Source: Mytilus edulis
Lineage: Eukaryota; Mollusca; Bivalvia; Mytilida; Mytilidae
Direction: 5' to 3'
Length of the DNA stretch: 64,000 nucleotides
Assembly: GCF_963676685.1 (NCBI RefSeq)
Contig: NC_092344.1
Coordinates: forward strand, 95,076,749-95,140,748
Every line of letters begins with the position of its first letter. Within the stretch, counting starts at the first letter, position 1. This document shows positions 55,270-64,000 of this stretch, piece by piece. A program made the position numbers and the translations under genes. Under the pieces are notes generated by a model. It was not told the origin of the DNA. It saw only the letters and a list, made by a program, of their open reading frames with translations, and made no database searches.

Positions 55270-58200
55270 CTGAAAATATTCAAATATGTACATAATTATA
55301 AAATGCATATGTGCAGAGTTGGTATTTCTGTACTAAATGAAATCAATTGTGATAAGAATGAAATTCAATAACATAAATAAAGTTATAAATGAAGACTGAA
55401 AATGTATTTTGCTCATGTTTGTCAGTATTTACACAATAAATTAGTAAAAAATTATGTTTATGGTTAGGCCTTAACTGGTTGTGATATGTTTTATACCATC
55501 TTATCATACAACAATGATTTGTAAAATATTCATTGTTGTTTTGTTATTGCAGATTCATTATTTTCAGGTCTAGGCAAACCACTAATTTCAATGTCCAATG
55601 AAATAGAAATTTTCTAAAGGCTTGTTTGCAGATGTTTGTACAACCATGAATTCAAATACAAACTTGATCAATGAAACTTGGTTCCCACGAAAAGTAAATT
55701 ATTCTGATCTCATAGCAATATGATAATGAGATGGAAAAGAATGAGAAAAAAACCCAACATACATGACCTTCCTGTGTTAAACTCACCATATATATTAAAA
55801 CATTGTCAATTATGTCAAATGTCAGATAAAGTAAATATTGTTAATGAAATGATTGTAGCAATGACTTAAATAAAATAATGAATTATGAAATCAACTGTGA
55901 AGTAAAGCCATAGATATTAGAGTGCAATATAAGGTGATTTCACATCAGGTTAAATGTGTTGAGCTTGCTGACATTAACTGTGGGTATATCTATCTGTATA
56001 TGTATTTTTGTGCTTGTGTTTCTGTTATTTATTATACCGACATTATGTTTATGTTGTCTTATGTATTTTCATGATGTGCTTTGGTATTTGGACAATTTGC
56101 TGTTGAATTGGACCTTAAAGCAAACCAAAATTGACCAAATATTTCTGAGAGTCTCATTACCTGCCAAAAAAAGTGCACTAAAATAATATGATTTCTTAAT
56201 GGCAGTAAAAGAATTACTATAACTTAAGATTAGCCATTGCTGTGTAAATGTAGATCAAGGTGCCAAAATCTTTCTAGGGTCTTTTTATATATTCTACGGG
56301 TATATGAAAATTGACTCTTGTAAAACCCTGATTTGGAACCTTAAAAATCCATACATTACAGCGTAAAGTACAAAATGTGACGTAAAGACGAACTTTAGTT
56401 CAGACTTTTGACAATATTTAAGCTATGTAACTGAAATTAAATAATACCTCTTTCACAAATGAAAGGGAGTAGCTTCCTGTGACAATCTTGCTGTGCAACA
56501 ATATAAGTGTCCATCAAAGAGCTGCAGTATCCTTTAGAAACCTCAGAATAAACCCATACTGTCAGGTCATCAACATACACGTTCTCACTCAATCTCAGTA
56601 AATATTGGAGAAAGTTCTCTTTATCTTTGGAATCTGCAAGATAACCTCCGGCAGCCTGTAAAAAAAAGTTTTATTAACATTAAAGTGCTAGCAAATAGTT
56701 AATATTATTGCAAGATTAAGATTTACTATACAGTCCAACCTGTTTAAGAGACCACCTGTATTGTAATAAGCAAAAACCTGTGCTTTAAGACCATTAATTT
56801 TAGATCCCTCTGAAGTGCATTTCATATAGATTGAACCTGTATTAAAAGACCACCTGTCTTATGAGACCACTTTTTAGCTTCCCCTCAAGTGGTATCTTAA
56901 AACAGGTTTCACTGTACATTAAAGTATTATACCAGAAAATTAAACAGGATTCATATATTTTTTTTTTGTCTGAAGTAAACAAAACAATTTCAGTATGTAG
57001 TTTAAGCTTTCTTTTTTAATAGAGAAAGAGGTGTGCCAAGGATGAGATTTAAAGTATTACAAAATCATGTGAATTTTGTGCAAAATAATTGATTGGTATA
57101 TAAGAAATTAGACTGTAAAATGTCTGTTATATAATGAATATTTGCTTGGATTTTGAAGGTACAAAAATAGCATTTAAAAAAATAATAAAGTGAAGGGTTC
57201 TTCCCTTGGATTGCTGCTATCTTTGTTAAAGTGAAAAGTTGACATATTTCGAAAGTTTGACTATTTTTGCAATCATCAGGAAATTTATTTTGAATTTTTT
57301 TTCAATTGATAGACAGACCGCGACAATGTATATGGTTATGAAAGAATCTATATCATTTCATGACTAATTCTCTTAAAAGAAGCAGCTCACTAACATAGCA
57401 CCACATTTTTAGTTCAAAACAATATATATATCCTGTTATAAAGAGGAGATATTGTCTTCGGAAATTAACGTTGTCACTTACTTTACAGAATTCAATAGCA
57501 TCATAGTAAGGCAAGGATGCTCCCATGTATCTGTAACATCTTTGGTCATTCAATCTCCAACCAGGAGGACATTTACCTAAAATATATCATACAACTTATA
57601 GATATAAAATTATCATTTTTAAATTTGAGTATCTGACTACTTGATGAGCAATACATATCACTGTTAGAGAAATGTTTCTTCTGACTTAACGATTTTAACA
57701 ACGATGTTTACTAGTTCAGTGAAAATGGACGTCATACTAAACTTTTAAAGCATATATTTGAACTAAAATTAAATATCAATCAAGACTAACAAAGGCCAGA
57801 GGCTCCTGACTTGGATCAGGTGCAAAAATGTGGCAGGGTTAAACAAGTTTTGTGATATATGCATAACTTCCATTATTACTCATAAAATTAAAGCATATGG
57901 ACATGGAAACTCAAGATAATTTTATTGTAACAACAATTTTTCAAGATATAAAATAGAATGAATCTTACCATCAATAAGTGATACATTAGTGACTTTAATT
58001 GGCAGATAGTTAACAGTAATCAAAGACTGGTTGTCACGGTTATCCCATATTCTACCCAACACAAAGTTTGGTCTCTCTGATCCCCACCAGTTTTCTCTGG
58101 CATCAATTGGTTTACTCTGAACAGGAATACCATTGATGAATCTGTAACAATTCATATAATTCTCTGTATTTTCAACATACAATATACCTTACTTTAGTTT

Positions 58201-61200
58201 GGTTTAAATTACAAAATGTTAAACAAGTTAACTCATAGAAGGTGCTTATGGTATATAAAAATTTTGTTATGATACTTTAAAGGATACAACATTCACTTTA
58301 ATATATCTTCTAATATTACAAATTATTAATCTTGTCCTGCTACAAAAAAGCTTTAACTGTATATAAGTTTAGTACAAATATAAAGTTTTCTAGAGGCAGC
58401 AAGTTTCCCCTTACCCGAAGTTAATAAAAAGCAACATTTCCCATACATCTTTGTATTGTGACTTTATTTATGAAGCAATTGTCTTCAAACATTTCTTTTT
58501 GACTTTGTAGACTTTTTGATAAAGGTTATTTTTTTTGTGAAGTAAATGCATTTTGTATTTTGGGGGAATTTACTATATGTCAAATCAATGATTTACTGTT
58601 TGGAATAATAGATTTCTCTATTGTATATATGATCTCTATATCAGCAGATAAAGATCCTTCAGCTTGCTTTCAATAACTGTGAGAATTCTTTAACATAGTT
58701 TTATTAGTCTTGTTTCAACAGTTCTTGTGTGTGTGTTTTTGTGCAATCATTCCTTAGAATTTAATTCTAAATTCCATTAAGAATTAAATCATGACAAAAA
58801 TGTTAATAATGTCACAGTCACATCACAAAATGATGTCTCTGAGCTGATTGACCAAAACTTTCAGCTAATCAGAAGACGTCCAAAATTAAATTATGTACCG
58901 CAGTAATGAGAAATCTTATTTGATAAGGATGATTACTTACTGAATAATAGGATTAGTCTCCAGTTCAAAGTCACACTGAGGATTTTTAAGGTAGTTTGTG
59001 TTTATCATTGGATGTCCACTCCCAACTTTAATTGCTGATCTTTTAAGAGCAGTCACGTTGTTATTGGAGAGCATATTAGCATAAAACCTCTGTAGGGCAT
59101 CAGTGTCAGCTTTGTTGAAAATTCTCAGTATATAATGACCAACGTTACCTTCAATGATGTTAAAAGTAAAGTTTGTTCCTACATTCTGTACGTGAACAAC
59201 ATCACGGAAGTCACCAGCTGAATAGTTAAAGATGTGATTTTCGTATATATAGAACTGCTGAAAATGATGACCACTTATGTTCAGCGCCTCACCATTTGTA
59301 CCATATGAAAACACGTTATTGGTGATATTAGCCTGAAGATGACTGGCATAACTGTGTGCGTTGGCATGTATATACATACCACCTTTGTTTTTATTCACAA
59401 GACTGTGCTGGAAGTTAAGTGTAATTGTGTTTTGGATATTGAAATCAATAACAGGTGGTGAGGTCAGATTTAAAATGGCTAAACCATTTCCTTCAATCCA
59501 ACAGCGGTCAAAATAAATTGAAGGGTTAACTTCTCCTATATTCTGATAGTGAATGGCACCATCCTCATTATTCTTCAACACAATGTCCTCAAATTTGTGA
59601 GATGTTGTACTGTCTGAAATAGAAAAGAGAAAAGTGAGTAATGACTGTCCTTTCTCTTGAATATATATATCTTTAGAAGATTGACTACTTACAGAAATAA
59701 ACTAAATAAAATAAGATTTTTTTTAATCAAAACTAGCACTGATTTACAATTTGTTACATGGCTAAAGGTTTCAGAATATATCAGCAGCATATATATCATA
59801 TGCACATTCAGGGCAATATTTTTTCAAATGAATACAATTATACCTAATTTTGAACTGGACAACCTTGTTTGTTTAGATTTTTAAGGAAAGAAATGTTAAA
59901 TTTTTTTAGACTTCTAAACAAAACAATCTAAAAATCATCTTTTTTTAAATTATAAGCTTTGTAAAAATCAATCAGTAGAGAAATATTTACTATGAAATCC
60001 TCAGTCTGTCTAACCGTATTTAATGTTCAAGATAATATTAACCACACTTCTTCCAATTTGAGCTGTTAAATTCATATTTTATTTAAACTTTCTGCACTAA
60101 ACTGGTATGTAGTTAATCTCATTATTGTCCATATGGATTGTTTCTTGTTTTTATCAAGGTTTCACTTACTAAGAGATGAAACTATTGATAAATCTGAACT
60201 TATTATTACCAATGTCGGAATGTCAATGAATGTATTCCTCTAATTGCAAGGAAAAAACTTAACAGCTCATTAGGAAATCAGGGTTATTCATAATAACTAG
60301 AACAAACTATCGCAATGGATAAAGACCTACCTGGATAATTTATTTGTTTGAGTGGTGATGTAACAATCTCTGCTACAAACCCATAATGTTCATGAGCTGA
60401 TGATGCATGTATATGGACAGATATTGAGTTTGATGTTGCCAGATATCTTTTGGATATATCAGCTTCTGTACTATTAGCTGTCAATTCTGTTATCAATGAA
60501 TCTGTTGTCACATCTTTGCCATCAAATATCTCAATAACATTTCGATAAAAGTCATCTTGGTATAAATTAAACTGCAAAAGTCGAAATGAAACTAAGCGTA
60601 CGCTTTTACTACTTTCTATGACCTTGACACAACTGTGTTCGTACTGGGAATATTTGTAATAGACTATAACTCTGTTCTCTAGGTGTATTTCTTTTTCCAT
60701 ACGGCATATATCTATTAGTCCATTCATGTAATAAGGAACAGTATTGATAATCAATGGAGTAAATGAAGACGTTTCATCGTCACTAGATTCTCCGTTTAAC
60801 ATCAGAACATTGATTCCAGTCCCCAGGTTTCCAGAAGCATTAACGTTCCTCACTTCTAGTTCATATCTTGGTGAGACAAGGTCAATACCATTCCACACAC
60901 AGCGGGTTATGTTTATGTTCTCCAGAACAGGAGTGACATATGTAGACTGAATGGCCCCTACCTTTTCACCATGTAACATTCCTGCCCCATCAATGTCTAC
61001 ATACTCTAACTTAGACCTCTGATCTTCTGGTACTACTTGTACTTCAGTGATTTCGTAACTTTTTGGTGCAAACCGTATGTTTCCCCAATACTCCTGTGTA
61101 TTGTCTAAACTCCTTTCCCCACATCTTATGAAAGTGTAATTTGAGGCTTGGATACACTTCTGTATGTCATAATTTATTCTTTTCATGCAATGACTCAGTG

Positions 61201-64000
61201 AAGGTTCATCTCCACGACAGTAATATGAATATGTCCAAAACTCCTTAATAAAATACATAGGTTTACCAAACACAAAATAGTCATAAAGATGAGTAAATCT
61301 AACATCTACATTTACAGTTTCAAGTCCAAGTTCGCGACAAACCACTTCAGCTGTTTTCTTGTTGAATTTACTGTCACACATAAGTGTCCATGACCCGGTT
61401 GTAGTATTTTTAAGTTGTAAGAATCCCTGATTGGCTGGAATAGTCCCATTACTATCTCTTATTAACCTTGTGTCACTGCTAGAAGTTGTGTGTGGGGTAG
61501 ATCTTTTGCCTCTACAATTATTTCCAGTACCAATACTGGTTTTCGTGGCAGGTTTAAACTTAATTCTGGAGTAAACAGAACCTCTGGCAATTAATTGTCC
61601 TAATACCAGTATTCCAACGTTTGGTTCAAAATGCAATTCAGTTCCAGGTGGAATAATTAGTTTTGCATCAGGCATGATAGTGAGATCTGATACAACTCTA
61701 ATTGGTGTTGATTGTGAAGGCAGTGACAGATCTCTATTACTGATTCGACCCCCTAACCTTTGATAATCTAAATCTGGATTCTCTTGACTACCAGAAGCTA
61801 TAGCATTGTCATTGATAATATCTGCAGCAGTAAGATGAGGGAAGTAATCTGCAATCACATAATTATTCCAGTCATCAAAGTCAAAAATCTTATTTCTGAT
61901 ATTGTACTGTACCCCTGTTCCCCACCAGTTCTCTTTTACATTCAATGTGTTTTCAACTAAAAGTGAGTAAATTCCTGCTAACATTTCAAACTGAAGTAAA
62001 GGATTTGTAAATATATTTCTGTTGAAAGTGATATTCTGAACTCCTCTGATGGCTACAGCATAGGTCACTGGGTTACTGGATGACACACAGGTGTAATCAG
62101 AACTAGGCCGATTATCTGCAATACTATTTACATAAAATTTTCCAACTCCTAAATCAAAATATTCAGAGTGACTAGTCATATCCAATTCCACAGCATATTT
62201 TCCTATGTTACGATGGAAAATATTATTGTAAACAGTTAGATCTTTTTCCATACCACCAATGTAAACCAGTCCACGAAGACATGTGTTATCTTCAAACCTT
62301 GAATTCATAATGGTAACATTAGCATAATATCCATTGACTGTGAAAACCGATTGTTGATTGTTTTGGAAGCGGCAATCTTTAACAAATACAGAGTGATATT
62401 TTCTTTCAACTATATCGTTCACTCTGGGCAATTCAATGTCAAATCCTCCATATTTATTCCACCTGATCTCAGAGTCATCAAATTTCCACTGCCAGACATT
62501 ATTTGCAAAATCAACATGATTGTGATCGGCAATAATTCCTTTTCCATTTCTGTGAAATTTACATCTCTCCATTTTGTACTTTATAACACCTAGTCTTTCT
62601 GGAGTTGTCATCTCCTCTGGTGTAGGTATCAGCCTATCATGATATTTAGTTAAGCTGGGTATATACATGGCTTCCTCTACATTGTCATAAACATTGACCA
62701 TTTCAAATCTGAGCTCCTCTTCCTTAATACGATGGAAAATTTCTAATTTTTCATTTGATGGATTATTATAATGCTTGGTAAGAATTCCTTGTTTATTTTC
62801 CTTTATTGTACAGTTGTACAAATGTATCTGTGAGTATGGTGGATTAAATGGGTATCGTACTGAAAAAATATGAATTAATATTTAAATTGCTTTCATACAA
62901 AACTATATACATGGTAAATTTCAATTTTAATTTAGAAGTAAAATTTGTTATAGTTATTTTTTTTAATACAATGTTGTTTCATGTATGTTTTCAATACAAA
63001 GTCATCATTAATTATTGGACATGTTGAACACATTTTTTATATCCTCTACTCAGCTCTTTAAAAAATATTGATCCAATATTTTCAAAGATGTGCAGATAAT
63101 TTTTGGTGAGTATTTGCTGTGAATGATCTTGAATTGTTCATATTTTATGAAGCAGATGATCATGATGATGTTTTACAATATTTTTATATATATGCGGAAA
63201 GCTGATAATTGGTTTATCCTTTAAATTAAAATGTTTTTCTTGATCTAAAACATTGCTCATATTTTACAATATAAACATGTCTAATGTCAAATGAATGTAA
63301 TGCTATCCAAAGAGGAAAAGAAAAGCAGTCAATCACCATGGTGTATATGACAGTGTATCATGGTGGAATATATTTTACCATGGTGCTTTCAGACTAGGTA
63401 GATTATAATTGTTTTTATAATAGAATGTATAATATAGTGTATATATGTATTAAATAGTAAGGTGCTAGAATTTTTCATTTATTTTAAAATGCAATTTCAT
63501 TTCTGTAACATAAGATTCTAAGGCATACATGTGTTTTTCTAAAGCATATCAAATAATTGTATTATACCAAATAGTGAAATTGTTTTGGTTATCATGGTTA
63601 TCAGAACAAATTAATCAAAATTTCTAAAATTTGTTAAAAAATAAAAATCAAACAATCTTTACCTGAATGTGCTGCAAATGCTAATCTTCCTGACATTACT
63701 CCTCTAACCTTGACAGCAATGGTCAGATAATTTGATGTGGAGATTAAGGGAAAGTCTACAAGGTCTTTTTCTATCTCCCAACGTTTAGTATTGGTTGTTA
63801 TACCAAGTTTATTAGAGTCGTATATTGTCACCTTTTCTACAGCTGTCTTTGGATTGTAGTCTAGTAGCTGTAGAGTTGTTCGGTAACGATCAGAAACATA
63901 GATCTCCATCATGTATGTAAAATCGACAGTCTGGAGACCTGGTTTAGTAACAATAAAAGCCATTGAATTATCTCCTAAACTATAATATGGAGTCCCTCCT
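53099..64000 (-). CDS. bark: Bark beetle/Anakonda-like transmembrane protein, C-terminal part (partial at the right edge)
   Basis: Minus-strand exons in order: 64000-63663 (open at the edge), 62859-60331, 59613-58941, 58141-57969, 57576-57482, 56655-56448, 55269-53099. All junctions are GT-AG with matching phases. Module order: end of a CUB-like domain, parallel beta-helix, ENWWG block, beta-helix cap, SRCR, beta-helix, CUB-like, beta-helix, second ENWWG block, C-type lectin-like domain, one membrane helix, cytoplasmic tail of about 680 residues. This order of modules is that of Drosophila Bark beetle/Anakonda, a protein of tricellular septate junctions; molluscan epithelia also have septate junctions, so the same role is a reasonable inference. 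The signal peptide and N-terminal modules lie beyond the window. Confidence 0.88.
56448..57576 (-). CDS. bark: Bark-like exons encoding the C-type lectin-like domain
   Basis: Exons 57576-57482 and 56655-56448 give CPPGWRLNDQRCYRY, then FCKAAGGYLADSKDKENF, and TVWVYSEVSKGYC ... CHRKLLPFICER. The six cysteines and the GGYLA block fit a C-type lectin-like fold. The Ca-binding EPN/QPD and WND motifs are not visible, so sugar binding is unlikely. The intron between the two exons contains the MITE at 56729. Confidence 0.88.
56729..56916. mobile_element. 188-bp mariner-like MITE in a Bark-like intron
   Basis: The ends TACAGTCCAACCTGTTTAAG and (reversed) TACAGTGAAACCTGTTTTAA form inverted repeats. 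TA at both ends suits a Tc1/mariner target site and CAGT a mariner-type terminus. AGACCAC recurs three times inside. Confidence 0.65.
57785..57860 (-). repeat. fragment of the 21.4-kb mussel repeat in a Bark-like intron
   Basis: GACTAACAAAGGCCAGAGGC, TCCTGACTTGGATCAGGTGC and AAAAATGTGGCAGGGTTAAA are the complement of bases near 21640-21705. Confidence 0.65.
57969..59613 (-). CDS. bark: Bark-like exons encoding the third beta-helix and second ENWWG block
   Basis: Exons 59613-58941 and 58141-57969. The sequence is rich in N-x-[IVF]-x-N turns (NITNNVFSYGTNGEALNIS, YIYENHIFNYSAG, NIIEGNVGHYILRIFN) typical of parallel beta-helix rungs with frequent N-glycosylation sites. The second exon carries DARENWWGSERP, then GRIWDNRDNQSLITVNYLP, a block that also occurs in the exon at 60331 (VKENWWGTG ... 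KIFDFDDWNNYVIADYFP). Confidence 0.85.
58190..58935. other. Bark-like intron, nothing notable
   Basis: AT-rich. A small hairpin (CTTAGAATTTAATTCTAA, then TTAAGAATTAAAT) lies at about 58752-58790. No repeat family or exon is recognised. Confidence 0.4.
59614..60330. other. Bark-like intron, nothing notable
   Basis: AT-rich and without a recognisable repeat; a short plus-strand frame (59657-59884) is chance. Confidence 0.4.
60331..62859 (-). CDS. bark: Bark-like large exon: beta-helix, ENWWG, SRCR, beta-helix, CUB-like
   Basis: 843 codons in one exon, phase 1 in and phase 1 out. The first 290 residues are beta-helix rungs (NCTIKENKQG, RCKFHRNGKG, CRFQNNQQSVF, FNRNIFTNP). NVKENWWGTG and then a cap (IIPPGTELHFEPNVGILVLG) follow. 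An SRCR domain occupies about 61118-61440 (GSWTLMCDSKF, AEVVCRELGLE, YYCRGDEPSLSHC, IRCGER). A second beta-helix (YVDIDGAGMLHGE, ENINITRCVWNGI) precedes a CUB-like stretch at about 60355-60690 (FRLLQFNLYQDDFYRNVIEI, FDGKD, EHYGFVAEIV). Keeping several modules in one exon contrasts with the split exons further downstream. Confidence 0.88.
62860..63662. other. Bark-like intron, nothing notable
   Basis: AT-rich. A short piece with CATGGTGTATATGACAGTGT and ATCATGGTGGAATATATTTT then CCATGGTG near 63338-63383 shows local symmetry but no clear element. Confidence 0.4.
63663..64000 (-). CDS. bark: Bark-like exon, end of a CUB-like domain (partial)
   Basis: Open from the right window edge (GGTPYYSLGDNSMAFIV) to the donor at 63661. 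TYMMEIYVSDRYRTTLQLLD and YLTIAVKVRGVMSGRLAFAA resemble the last strands of the CUB-like domain in the exon at 60331. It joins in phase 1 to RYPFNPPYSQIHLYNCT. There is no start codon context, so the exon probably continues upstream. Confidence 0.8.

Noticed and set aside
1-64000. tRNA, rRNA and snRNA genes
   Set aside because: Scanning for B-box-like GGTTCGAATCC sequence with a matching A-box, and for rRNA blocks, gave nothing convincing; a covariance-model search would be decisive.
53099-64000. Reading the Bark-like exons as a scavenger receptor or lectin of the immune system
   Set aside because: SRCR and lectin-like modules alone could suggest that, but the alternation with beta-helix, ENWWG and CUB-like modules and the long tail fit the Bark/Anakonda family better.

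Overview
This is eukaryotic DNA from a bivalve mollusc, most likely a mussel (Mytilus or a close relative). The window is AT-rich. Its genes are split by introns with ordinary GT-AG junctions, and much of the rest consists of repeat families I recognise as typical of mussel genomes: elements opening with AGCTCACCTG, TATACGACCGCAA or TGTCGAGCCTGCAAC, and the 'gccaatgagacaactctc' type. The species call is inference from repeat content. No bacterial features, tRNA, rRNA or CRISPR array were seen.

Layout. 1-7.4 kb: a possible solo LTR, a CpG-rich patch with a possible first exon, and repeats. 7.37-24.27 kb (+): a ZNF451-like gene (SUMO E3 ligase family). Nine exons join in frame through C2H2 zinc fingers to a C-terminal PIN-like domain, and the introns are full of transposable elements. 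25.9-27.7 kb (+): a Crypton-type tyrosine recombinase-derived gene with lost catalytic residues, sitting between two related palindromic elements. 27.9-30.9 kb: an interspersed repeat, then a long 43-bp minisatellite. 31.87-34.73 kb (+): a two-exon LURAP1/FAM89-like adaptor gene followed closely by a 262-bp foldback element. 35.2-42.7 kb: repeats, including a 2,489-bp inverted-repeat element with a clean 5-bp target duplication, which carries a nested 204-bp element with its own 6-bp duplication. 42.94-44.60 kb (-): an intronless-CDS TRIM-like protein with two B-boxes, a coiled coil, a beta-propeller-like C-terminus and no RING. 45-53 kb: repeats and an AT-rich stretch that may include the 3' UTR of the next gene. 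53.10-64.00 kb (-), running off the right edge: the C-terminal part of a Bark beetle/Anakonda homologue, with CUB-like, parallel beta-helix, SRCR and C-type lectin modules, one membrane segment and a cytoplasmic tail of about 680 residues.

The genes are unrelated neighbours and not an operon or pathway. The most interesting content is the Bark-like protein, whose tail carries about twenty copies of a short G-S-R-[ED]-[ND]-[LI] motif plus PPxY, SH3-type and C-terminal PDZ-type ligands; the ZNF451-like protein, which keeps acidic PIN/NYN residues and a tandem SUMO-interaction motif; and the precisely bounded 2.5-kb TIR element. Exon boundaries were derived by hand from splice consensus and reading-frame continuity. 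Family names come from recognition of conserved motifs, with no database search.
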